A DNA stretch of 64,000 nt from Hyparrhenia diplandra (Eukaryota > Streptophyta > Magnoliopsida > Poales > Poaceae): NCBI GenBank assembly GCA_015847255.1, contig JADLZK010009312.1, forward strand, positions 124,001 through 188,000, written 5' to 3'. Positions within the stretch are counted from its first letter, which is position 1, and each line of letters starts with the position of its first letter. Made by a program: the position numbers and the translations under genes. Below are positions 21,373 to 31,239 of this stretch, in pieces. A model generated the notes under the pieces. That model did not search any database. It saw only the letters and a list, made by a program, of their open reading frames with translations, and was not told the DNA's origin.

Positions 21373-23834
21373 GGTAAGCACGTTCTGGATTTGGCGAGAT
21401 TGATTCAGAGAGGTCATCCGTCTTTTCAGGGAGCTGATTCTTGCTTTCATGTCTATCCGGCTGGTCAACTTGTCTGTCATCAATCAAATTCTGTAGACTG
21501 TAATCACACTCACACGTACTATTGTCAAATTCTGTAGGAGCATCTTGTATGATCTGATATACGTAAAATTTCAACCATATTGGACTCACATGTAGCAGCA
21601 ATGGCCTCCGGTATTTTGTAGGAGCATTTTGTGCTGGATGCAAGAACAATTATCACGCTTTGAATGACAGAGCTCCTTAGATTGTGAATTTTGTTCTCTG
21701 AAACTCTGAAAGCAAAGCTCCAACTGCTACAAAACACCTGCAAGGACCATATATGTGTGAATTTTGATCCATTGCTGCTTAGAATGATTGGCATTGATGT
21801 GTTTTACTGTGTGACATACACAAATCCTTTCAAGTAAAAAGGTGTTCAGCCTATGATATTTTCTTTTGGTTGGAAATGAAAATCAAGTCCACAGTGATTT
21901 AGCTTCTATTGCATCTGATTTGAGTCACATACTAATACTCTGATAAACAGCTTAGTGTGCTCTTTCATTCCAAGCCTTTATTTGCCTCATGTTACATGAA
22001 TTCACAGAAAACCAAATGTTTCCATGTGAAATGCAGAATTAAATATATAGCTTATTTAATGAATTTATATACTTCTAATTTGTGCATCTCTTTTTGTTTG
22101 CGCATTTTCTATAGGTTTCAGGATGCCAGTAGGGTTTTAATTTAATTCAGCTTCATTACATTGGGATGATTTCAGGTATGTTACGGCTCTGAGATTGTTA
22201 CTCCGTGGAATTTCTTTAGCCCAATTGTGTTAGCTTACAGTGCTTTGTGTGGGCTTGAGGTCTTAAGTAAATATTCTAAGTTTTGTATTGTAAATTTGGT
22301 GCTATATAGTGAGAATTAGTAGAGTGATACTTACATTTTCACATATAGTTAACCCATTAGTTCAATCACAGTAGGCAGGCTTGGCTCGTTTGGATTGATT
22401 TTTTGCTCGCTCCCTCGTATAGTTATGCTTTAACTACTGTAGATTGGTGCCAGTACCACAAACCCTTGCATCATGTGTGATTACATTACTTGATAGTTAT
22501 GCTTTAAGCCTGCCGACAACGCCAACAGGGCGGAGATCTTGTCTGGCTATTTCCCGTGGGGAAATATCCGTTGACCTTATAATTAATTAGTGCCTTATTG
22601 GTGCTAAAGGTTAATTAGGTTATGATAGGAGTAAGGCGTTGTATGTTCGCATCAGATCCTCTCGAATTCGCTTATTTAAAGATAGTTTTCATTCTAGATA
22701 TGCCTCAAAAGGTGGAGAGTAATTAACCTTTCAGTACACCCAAGTTTTGCAGTATGCCTCATTTAGTACAGTATATGTATATTCGAACTCAAGATGGAGC
22801 GTTTTACTGATTAAATATATGGGTTAAATATATAGTACATCGTGTCAGAAAAATATCACTAATATGCATGAGCGTATCTACAAACCTCAAATAAGCTTTC
22901 TCGGCTGTGTGTACCAATTATGTCAGATTGACTATCAATCTCCTGTTCAGTGCCAATTATGTCAGATTAACTATCAATCTCCCTGTTTCATGCATTGATT
23001 CATGCGTCTTTATTGTTGTTAAAAATATATAAAAGGTGATATAATCTTGGCTTTTGGTCTACTTATGTTTTCTATTGAATGAAGCATCTGCCCTTTGTGT
23101 TTTACTCACAAACTAATCCAATTGTTACAGCACTACTAAAACCACCGGAACCACTCAATACCAAATTGCTTTCTCAGATGAGTGACCATTTTGAAAGATA
23201 TATTGGTTTTTTTTCATATCATATTATTATCACACAATTTTCCTTGACAAGCACATGCTGGTAATCATATTTATTTGGTTCTCAGCAGTCGCATGCTGTC
23301 TGTAAGATGTTTTTTTTTTTTGTCATCATTTAACTAGGTCTGAAATAACCAAATGAATTTTCATAATGCTCCAATACTGTTATAGTTTGGGAGTATTTTC
23401 AAAGAAGCACAAGCAGAACACTCTGGCGAGGAAGCAATTGTCCAGTGTTCTCTTGCTCTTGTTGAAACTATGTAGTCTTACCAATAGTGCTACTAATTTA
23501 TGATTTAGTGCCAGTCGCATGACATTGGACCAAATATAGCTCCGGCGAGGAAGTGCCATTGGACCAAAGGGGAACTTGCTGCTAGGATCATTGCATTATC
23601 AGGTCTCTTTGAGAACTGTAACATGACATATTGATGTTATATTCTAATTATAATTATATATCTTTTTATGAAGGCTTATGTAATATTGATGCTCCAAACA
23701 TCATGATGGCAATATCTTTTTTAGGTAATAGTATAATATACGGTCATAGGTATGTTACCGTGATATTATGTTTTCCGTTAGAAACGCATACGGTATTTAC
23801 CTAGTATCAGTACAAATAGATGAAATATATATGT
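21373..23834. other. AT-rich intergenic or intronic stretch without recognised genes
   Basis: Only short ORFs without familiar motifs. It includes a roughly 40-bp tandem duplication at 22914-22988 (see separate entry), a T-run at 23310-23320 and the twin phrase 'ggcgaggaag' at about 23424 and 23544. It may be intron of the transcript proposed at 20650-21372. Confidence 0.4.
22914..22988. repeat. Tandem duplication, about 40-bp unit
   Basis: The phrase ccaattatgtcagattgact followed by atcaatctcctgtt occurs twice in a row with few differences (second copy from about 22951). It is a local duplication of no evident function. Confidence 0.75.
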
Positions 23835-23849
23835 AGCCATAAGTGACTG

Positions 23850-23897
23850 TGTGGTGTGGTGGTAAGTGTGAGGTGAAAGGTTGTAGGTTCATACCAG
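23850..23897 (+). mobile_element. tRNA-like A/B-box segment (possible SINE head)
   Basis: gtgtggtggtaagtgtgag (A-box-like) and ggttgtaggttcataccag (B-box-like, with GGTTCATACC) lie about 20 bp apart, resembling a pol III internal promoter as in tRNA-derived SINEs. The spacing is short and no tRNA fold or 3' tail could be confirmed. It lies directly next to a CACTA-type end and may instead be part of that element. Confidence 0.3.
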
Positions 23898-24155
23898 TTC
23901 TAAATGTTTCTTTTAATCCAAAAATTACTTTTATGGATAGTTCACTTCAGTCAACTGACTCTAAAAATTGATTTCTAATGTCCGTTCTCTTGATAAAACC
24001 GTGTCTGAAAATCAATTTGGTCGGAGGATCATAAAACAGTCTATAAAAAGTAATTTATTTTTATAATCGATGGCATGGTATATCGCTTTTTTGCTAAACG
24101 GCTCTAAAAATCAATTTTGACTGTTTTGTTAAAAAAAAGCATTTGTGTACTAGTG
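23898..24155 (-). mobile_element. Small non-autonomous CACTA-type element, one end
   Basis: The plus strand ends aaaagcatttgtgtactagtg at 24155, which read on the minus strand is CACTAGTACAC, a CACTA-type terminus. Inside are repeated motifs in both orientations: ctctaaaaatcaatttt, gtctgaaaatcaatttgg and ctctaaaaattgatttc, as in CACTA subterminal regions. No coding capacity. The opposite terminus was not identified, so the left boundary is only indicative. Confidence 0.5.
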
Positions 24156-24389
24156 TCATCAACGCAATGGTTGCCTACAAATGGAAGAACAGCACGGCGG
24201 CCAAGCATTCACCCGGAAAAAAGCATTTTATGTCTTTTGTTGTTTCTGCAGTGTCAGTAAGAGGGTGATGTTTCCCCTGGTTTACCTGTATTCATTTTTA
24301 AACCTTCGATGTAGGCGTTTCGTCGTGCTAGTTTCTGTCGTTGCTTTCATGTAGCTTTGGGGGTGTCTGTGCGAGCGCTTTTGAGTTCT

Positions 24390-24775
24390 GAGTGAAAGGA
24401 ACCTTCAGTGAATGACAAGCACATATCTGCTTCTCTGTTCTTGCCTTAGTATACTCAGTAGCAAGTGCAAAACACAGTGTCAACTTTGTGTAATTTGTGT
24501 TATTTTAGCAATTATTTTTCCTCACCTTTTATGTTTCGTGAGGACTGTTGTAAAGACGTTCTGTTTATTTTACTTTAATAAAATTCCAGTAGGGGCTTCC
24601 ACCCCTCCCTGTTTCATAAAAAAAAATACGTGTTGTTCGTGCTGTGTCAATTCTGTGCCACGTTTGAAATGTAACTTTGCAAATCGAGGAAAGTTTCAGA
24701 TAAAAATACTAGCTGGTCAAATGTTTTGCATCCTTTGCTGATGCTTCATCCTACATTTACGTGCCTCCCACCCTT
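24390..24775 (+). pseudogene. TMEM45/DUF716 gene relic, 3' untranslated part only
   Basis: gttcttgccttagtatactc and agtagcaagtgcaaaacaca match the region after the stop codon of the better copy (27430-27485) and of the third copy (30220-30262). 'gataaaaatactagctggtcaaa' at 24700 matches 30350 as well. No coding part is left upstream. It is the first of three tandem relics of one gene. Confidence 0.65.
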
Positions 24776-25064
24776 CTGAAGAGTGAAGAGAAGTACTAGG
24801 AAGCAGACACGAAATGGCTGAAATTCAGATGGATACACGTGAGTCCAGCTGATTAATGGATATATTTTAACGTGATTGATAATTTAGTCTATATTTTTTA
24901 ATTTGTAATGGCACAGGTGGGTAATTACTTCTAAAACGAAATAGATCTGATGGTTATGGATGGTTAGAAAATTTTGATTTGTGGCTAGATCTTTTTGATT
25001 AATGTGAAAATTTCTAGCATTTATCTTTTTCTTGCTAAGCACGTTTGGTAAGGATTAACATGTA

Positions 25065-25300
25065 ATAGTAACATAGGCTTAAAAAACAACTAATTGTATA
25101 GATTGCGACTACTTCATGAGATGAATTTTTGAAACCGAATTAGTCCATGATTTGATAATGATCACAGATTAATTAGTCTTAATAAGTTTGTCTCATGGTT
25201 CACTGACAGAATCTGTTTGTGTTTTTATTAGTATCCCAACACCACATGTGACGTGATAACTGACCTAAAATTTTACACCCCAGAATTTAAACACCACCGA
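25065..25300. mobile_element. MITE-like remnant
   Basis: The AT-rich stretch with aattagtccatgatttgata, gattaattagtcttaataag and a tttattagtatcc end resembles, from memory, the interior of Tourist-like MITEs common in grasses. I could not find clean terminal inverted repeats or target duplications, so the boundaries are approximate. Confidence 0.35.
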
Positions 25301-25909
25301 AGAGACCGGATATTGTACCGTGGAGTCAAATCTTTATTTAAACACGACGAAAACCTTAAAACTTTAATGATTTTCTAAATATACTTTGCAACCACCAGTT
25401 TTCTAAGGTGCGTGATCTAGCACTAGCGACTTAGAAGACAAACACGTCCGTAGTAGGGGCTGATGATCCAAAGATGACATCACTGGCCGGTTTGACCAAA
25501 AAAATCACATCCAGAACACAGAGACGCCGGATCAGGCTCAAATCTGGTTGGGATTGGGAATCAGACACGGCTCGCCGTCGCCGGATCTCTGACGCTCTCT
25601 GAGCAGAGCAAAATGTGCACTTCAGGTGCAGCACAACAGAGTCGGAGACGATGCTATCTGTCTCAAATCTTGGACCGCCGGCACCAACGAACGAAAGCTT
25701 TTTGCCTTGCCCGTCTCGGATCCTCGCCGAGAACTGGCCACCCATCCATCCCCCAACCTCTTCTCTTCCCCAGGGGCAGGATCAGAGTCCGGCCACCGGC
25801 GCACAATGCCTCTGATCCACCAACCCCACGCGGTCCGTTCCAGTCCGGCATTGCCGTGTCCCAGCCGGCGATCCAAGACCATCTCCCCGCCGCCGCGAGC
25901 CGAGACAAA

Positions 25910-27404
25910 ATGGGGTCGTTCAACGGCCACGTGCTACCGGGGACATTGTTCCTGGCGGTGGGTCTGTGGCGGGTCTGGTCCGCGGTGGCGCGCTTCGCCG
26001 CGGACCCTCCGTCATTCCGCGTCCGCGCGTGGTGCCCCCTCGACCTCCCCGGGCGCCGCGCCTCCTGGAGCTCTACGTGGTGGCTGGCGGCGCGTTCATC
26101 GACATGTGCCTGGAGCTCGGCGCGGCGTCCTCGCTGGCCGTGGTGGTGGGGGGAGGGTCGCGCCGGAGTCCAGCCTCATTTATCTTGAACACGCTGGCAT
26201 GCTCCTCATGTTCTTCCTCTTTGGCGCGCTCGCTCTCCTCTCCCAGAAGTGCACCAGGTGTGTGTGTTGCCGTTGTTCTCTGGGCTCCCCTGGATCTGTC
26301 AACTCTGTTCTTGAGTTGGTGTAAATTGTGAATGCCATTGATCAGATGGCTCAAAATTGGTAGAGTTTGTGTGAAAATCTAAGCACCGAATGTCGAACTG
26401 AGACATAATTTGGTAATGTTTGATTTGGTTGCATAATAATCTTGTGTTAAAGGGCACATTTTGCCTTCAGTAAACACCCAGTTTAAGCTGAGCTCCCTGC
26501 AATTGCGATAGTCACTTTCAGTATATTATCAGCCAGTTTTCGATAGATTAATTATTATACTCAATGTCACAAGCTCACTGCAACGGCGATCATTTTTTTT
26601 TTTTTTTTTTTTTTTTTTGAAAACGTTCCTTCCATAGGGAAGCTTCGGTCCTGCAGGCTGTTAGAGTTCCTCGTAGCGTCACTCGATCATTGTGATCATT
26701 CTGGTCGTTCCGGAAAACTGTGTTATTTCTCCTCTTCCACACATGCCAACAGCAAAGCATAAGAAAGGTGCCGAAGAATGCCCTTGGTATGTCAGCCGGC
26801 GGTTCAATATCCAGGAGTTTCTGCGTTGTCCAGGCTGAGTCCACCGTGATGCCTACTGCCTCCCAAAATTCCTTCGCCGCACATCGCAGGTACATGCCTC
26901 TGACCGACGGCGAGCTATGCCTGGTGGCGGCGACGGCGTTCACATCGGAATTCCTGCTGTTCTCCTACCACTCGGCCACCCACGCAGGCCTCGAGGGCTA
27001 CTACCACCATCTCCTGGTCATCCTCATCGGCCTCTGCATCTTCACCAGCGTCCTCGGCGCGCTCTTACTGGAGAGCTTCCCCGTCGACGTCGCCGCTGGA
27101 ACACTCATCATGCTGCAGGGGATGTGGTTCTACCAGACGGCGTTCACGCTGTTTGGCCCCATGCTCCCGGACGGGTGCGAACGCAATGCCAAGGGCGACC
27201 AGGTCGACTGCGGCAGCCGTGCCGCCGAGGAGCGTGCCGAGCAGCTGGCCAACTTCCAGCTGTTCGGAGCTGTGTTCGTCGCATTCGTCTATGTGCTTGG
27301 GTGCTACGCCGTCGCCGCGGACTTGGTGGCGATGCATGGGGGAGCACGTCGCTGCCCTCGAGTGCCACGGCGTCGGCGGCCGCGCGGAGGAGTGTGTCGT
27401 CTAG
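25910..27404 (+). pseudogene. TMEM45/DUF716-family membrane protein, broken two-exon gene
   Basis: Exon 1 (25910-26257) starts MGSFNGHVLPGTLFLAVGLW, the typical N-terminus of plant DUF716/TMEM45-type proteins, chosen because it begins the family homology. It continues in two other frames (LLELYVVAGGAFIDMCLEL; YLEHAGMLLMFFLFGALALL). A gt donor at 26258 and ag acceptor at 26889 give AG|G joining. Exon 2 reads YMPLTDGELCLVAATAFTSE and GYYHHLLVILIGLCIFTSVL, then MWFYQTAFTLFGPMLPDGC, and ends after a one-base shift (about 27340) with EHVAALECHGVGGRAEECVV and a stop at 27404. The family is a multi-pass membrane protein of unclear function; some members are annotated as plant viral-response proteins. 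Three one-base lesions are present; they could be real or sequence errors. Confidence 0.8.
26593..26887 (-). mobile_element. 5'-truncated LINE fragment in the TMEM45-like intron
   Basis: A 26-base T run (26593-26618) is the poly(A) tail of a minus-strand insert. The adjoining minus-strand frame (26943-26590) reads RCAAKEFWEAVGITV and LMLCCWHVWKRRNNTVFRND, the C-terminal tail of plant L1-type LINE polyproteins. The fragment fills the intron up to or almost to the exon 2 acceptor at 26889, so it may even supply that acceptor. A clear target duplication was not found. Confidence 0.75.
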
Positions 27405-28330
27405 TGGCGTCTGATGAGTGCATCTCTGTAGCTCTGTACTCTGTTCTTGCCTCAGCATACTCAGTAGCAAGTGCAAAACACGGTGTGATATATATGTTGT
27501 TGTTAGTGCTGTGTCAATTATGAGAACTTTCCAAATCGAGAAAAAGTTTGAAATGGAGAATACTAGCTGGATCAAAAAGTTTGCAGGCAAAATACCAATC
27601 GTAATAGTATGGAGATCAAGTGTTGGCAAAAGATCTAAACCAATCAAAAAGTTTCATGATCAAATTTTGGCAAAGGATCTAAAGAAATAGAACATTTTAA
27701 AATGGAACTTGAGACCGGATCCTTATTTGATATTCCATCCATCATGTCACCTGATGTTCGAGCCCTTTTCATTGATCAATAGATGGATCAGAAATGTTTT
27801 TGTCATTGACAATCAGATGTTTTATCCATACAGCTAGCAGTGCTCTTTTCATGTGTACATGATACATCATACATGCTAAGCTCTCCAGTCGTATCAACAG
27901 ATATGTACTGATGACAGTATAAGTGCTGGCTCGAGAAGGCCTGCAAACACACAACTGGATACACTAGTGTACACAAACTGAAATCTAAAGGTTAGAGTGT
28001 CTTGACAACTAAAAATGATGTTTTTGCTAGCAATTTATGTTCCAGCATTTTTCCCAAGTATTGTGTCTTCCAAGTTGTTGAGTTGCCATTCCTCTCTTTC
28101 AGTTCAGAACATTTGAACTTGCAATACCACATTTTTTAGATAATGGATAAACTTGCAATACCACATAGCAGCTTGATGTCCATATCTGCACCATGTCCCT
28201 TGGCAACTTGCATGGCTGCTTCCTTCATGATGCCCAAAATTAAATACAAAATTAGCAACTAACAGTTAATGCACTGCATTATTAGTGTCATACAAATTGT
28301 TCCTTAACAACGTAAACCGCATATTAGTGA
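27405..28330. repeat. Downstream part of the TMEM45-like duplication
   Basis: Sequence after the stop shares many phrases in order with 30171-30900: agtgcatctctgtagctctg, atcagatgttttatccatac, cttgacaactaaaaatga, gaacatttgaacttgcaata and gatgcccaaaattaaatac. The two blocks are therefore copies of one tandem duplication of about 2.7 kb. Confidence 0.75.
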
Positions 28331-28586
28331 ATGGCAACAGGCTTTTTCTAGATTAGCAGTTTGTATATTTCCTGTTTTTTTTTTTTTTTTTTTGTTTATA
28401 TGTATAATCGATAGGGTTATTCCAGTTCTCCTAAAAACAGTGCAAGAACAGAGTTTTCTGTACGGAAGATGAGATTAGTACCTTTTGCATATCGACTCTA
28501 TATTACACAGTAGCATAGTTTACTAGAGTAGCAATATTAAAACTACATTTCCATGGCCAAACTACAAAATAAACATGAACATGAAT

Positions 28587-28715
28587 TTTTTTTTTTTGAT
28601 GGAACAGGAGTGGGATGCTCCCTCCACTGGGCTTTTATTATAACAAAATACAAAATTTACATCGAAGTCTTCAGGAGACAAAGAAGGAACCAAAGAAAAT
28701 AAGAAAAATTACAAA
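28587..28715 (-). mobile_element. LINE 3' end (candidate)
   Basis: A T run at about 28587-28599 is followed by gatggaacaggagtgggatg and ctccctccactgggctttta, then ttattataacaaaatacaaa. Read on the minus strand this is '...aaagcccagtggagggagc...' followed by a poly(A) tail. The pattern resembles 3' ends of plant LINEs as I recall them. No coding sequence is present, so the assignment is tentative. Confidence 0.4.
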
Positions 28716-29818
28716 TGATGAACACGAATAATTAAGTTAGGATCCTTAATGAATTGCAAGTATTACCTGTGCAATGCAAGATTTGCATGGTCAGGGTTGT
28801 CCGTACTGTCCATAGGTGAGCATTTTAATTCCTGCGACTTGGCAACACTACAATATCTTGAAATACTGTGTCTAATCTAGTCCATCACACTACAATATCT
28901 TGAAATATCTAATTCTAGCCCAGATCTATTAGACATTTATTTGGTTCTTGGCTCTCTAATCAAAATACTAAGATTATGGATATGATTTGGGTTGGGGTTT
29001 CTTTGCTATGTCTTTGGGCCATCTGGAATACCATAATGATATCATTTTTAATAGAATTAAATATAACTCTATTCTGCAGGTTATTTTCAGGGCAACATAT
29101 ATCTTTGGTTACGTTTAAGGCACACCTGCAGCGTGGCGAATACAACAAGAACTTACTATCATCGTTGAGCACCAAAATTGAGATGGTCACCTTAAAGTAG
29201 GCTAACGGTGGTTGGAAGCACTTATATAGGCTGTGCTAGTTCTTTGTTACGTGAGCCGTTCATTTAATAAGATTAGATGGTTAGAATTATTTATTACATC
29301 TTGGAGGTAATAAGTGAAATATACATTTGTTTAACTTTAATTTGTATAAAATAGGATACATTTGAAAAGTTTTAGATACAGAAATCTTGGTTTCAGACCT
29401 AATTGATGAATGTGTGCTCTATGTAATATAGTAAATACTATTGTTTTGTATTTCTTGAGATTAAACACGTTCATAACACACGCATACCCTATCCCTTGAG
29501 TATCCTTGAAAACTGATATGAAGTTCATGCAGTGACAGCTAGCTACATGTAGCTTGTTTGCAACATCCTATAGTATCAGTATGTAACAACATGTATATGC
29601 ATGTAGCTCAAGGCAACAGACTAACAGAACAGGTACTACTGTTCTTCAGCTTTCCATAGCATCTAGGACGGTAGTTGCAGACACACGAATGAACTCGAAC
29701 ATTTTAATTTCGACAATTTAATAATCAATCAACATTAGTTTGAAATATTTTATCCGATCTTGTCCACCAAATATCCAATTCTGACAAGAAAGCAGGAAGA
29801 AGCAGAGAAACAGGGGGC
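28716..29818. other. Intergenic stretch without recognised genes
   Basis: AT-rich. The only longer ORFs (28960-29200, both strands) show no family motif. 'cacactacaatatcttgaaatac' occurs twice (28847 and 28887), a 40-bp local duplication. Nothing else identified. Confidence 0.5.
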
Positions 29819-30170
29819 ATTTTACGTCACCTTCCTCGGCGCGCTCTTGCCGGCTAGCTTCCCCGTCGACATCGCCGCAGGAACGCTCATCACGCTGCAG
29901 GGACTGTGGTTCTACCAGACGGCGCTCACGCTGTACGGTCCCATGCTCCCGGACGGGTGCGACCGCAACGGGAGACCAGGTCGACTGCGGCAGCCGTGCC
30001 ACCGAGGAGTGAGCCGAGCAGCTGGCCAACTTCCAGCTGTTTGGGGCCGTGTTCCTCGCCTTCGTCTACGCCGTCGCCGCAGCCAGGTATGGACACCCGG
30101 ACTTGGTGGCGATGCATGCCGAGCATGTCGCCGCCCTGGAGTGCCACGGTATCGGCGGCGGCGCCTGAGT
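29819..30170 (+). pseudogene. TMEM45/DUF716 pseudogene, exon 2 fragment
   Basis: A partial copy of exon 2 of the 25910-27404 gene: FLGALLPASFPVDIAAGTLI and WFYQTALTLYGPMLPDGCD, then, after a short deletion that shifts frame at about 29970, DQVDCGSRATEE and a TGA where the other copy has an Arg codon (about 30009). AEQLANFQLFGAVFLAFVY, HPDLVAMHAEHVAALECHG and a stop near 30168 follow. Exon 1 and the first third of exon 2 are missing. It preserves the ARYGHP residues that the main copy lacks. Not functional. Confidence 0.85.
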
Positions 30171-30999
30171 AGCAGAGGAGTGCGTCGTCTAGTGGCATCT
30201 GATGAGTGCATATCTGCAGCTCTGTTCTTGCGTCAGTATATTCAGTATTTCAGTAGCAAATTCAGAACATGGTGTGATACGTTCTTGTTAGTGTTCTGTC
30301 AATTGTGAGCGAAGTTTGATAAAACTATACAAATCGTGAAGAGATTCAAATGAAAAATACTAGATGGATCAAAAGTTTTGCCGCCTTCGCTGATGCTTCA
30401 GCGTTCAAGTCACTACCTCCTTCTACTGACGTTCTAGCCTGTCTTCACTGATGAATAGACAATAAATTGTTTTGCTGATTCACGATAAGATGTTTGATCC
30501 ATACATGCACTCCAATTGTAACGCATGAGTCATGACACGACAGTATAACTATAAGTGCTACACTACTGCACTCAGGCTGAAAACTGAAGATTAGTGTCTT
30601 CCTTGACAACTGAAAATAGCATGTCTTCCTTGGAACCCCTTGCAAGCTATTTTTGGGCCAACATTTTTCTGAAGTGTTACGTCTTCTAGGTTGTTGACCT
30701 GAACTTTATGGACCATAGTCTGATGAGCTGCCAATTTTTCTCTTTGAATTGTGAGCATTTGAACTTGCAATGCAACACACATTAACTGTAAACTGGTGAA
30801 GGTTCCTCTCTGCCTGTCATGGTAGATTCTGTGAGGCTCGCAGATTTTCATTATGATGCCCAAAATTAAACACAAATTAATATCATACAAATTGTTTGCT
30901 TGTCAACAATATCAACAATACAAATTTACATCAGAAGAAACAGGAAAAGGAGAAGAGTTGCAACTTCGTGTTTAACGGTTCATGATTCATCACCAATCT
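30171..30999. repeat. Downstream part of the second TMEM45-like copy
   Basis: Corresponds to 27405-28330 as described there, with more divergence. The end of the homology at about 30900 (…catacaaattgtttgcttgtc against …catacaaattgttccttaac) marks the end of the duplicated block. No ORF of interest. Confidence 0.65.
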
Positions 31000-31225
31000 A
31001 GAAAAGAGAGAAAAAAAAGGATGTCCAGATTTGAAGGAACGGGTAGAAAGGACAAGGAACAAGCAGAGCAAGTATCACATGCATCTTATTCATCAGTATA
31101 TATAGATCAAAGGTGGGATGGCAGTTGGGATGGACTTTAGAGGCACTCTCCTAATCGCAGCCTTTGCTTCCTTCACCACCTCATTGCTGTCGAAACAATT
31201 GTTGATTTCTCTCATTTTGAGCACA
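31000..31225 (-). pseudogene. NLR relic: last LRR and 3' untranslated end
   Basis: 31111-31220 on the minus strand encodes a piece resembling the end of the NLR at 33793-37408: 'MREIN..FDS', then 'VVKEAKAAIRR' and 'LKSIP', matching MREIDSGFD / EVEEADTAVRHA / LKSTP there, with the middle deleted. The sequence beyond it (31000-31090) also resembles that gene's 3' flank (gaaggaacgggtagaaagga; gaagaaacatgtaaagggga). It is the tail of a second, lost NLR gene lying head-to-tail with the surviving one. Confidence 0.65.
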
Positions 31226-31239
31226 ACACATAATTGCAA

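Noticed and set aside
20780..21649. Long overlapping ORFs on both strands (193 and 219 aa)
   Set aside because: GC-rich composition keeps all frames open; translations are Pro/Arg/Ala-rich without domains and overlap antisense. Treated as possible leader, not protein.
23131..23145. cactactaaaaccaccg as the left end of the small CACTA element
   Set aside because: Does not match the right terminus (CACTAGTACAC) beyond the first five bases, and the preceding bases do not give the expected duplication.
25626..26324. 232-aa plus-strand ORF taken as one protein
   Set aside because: The TMEM45 homology jumps between three frames here; this ORF only includes the last piece, and its upstream part is non-homologous.
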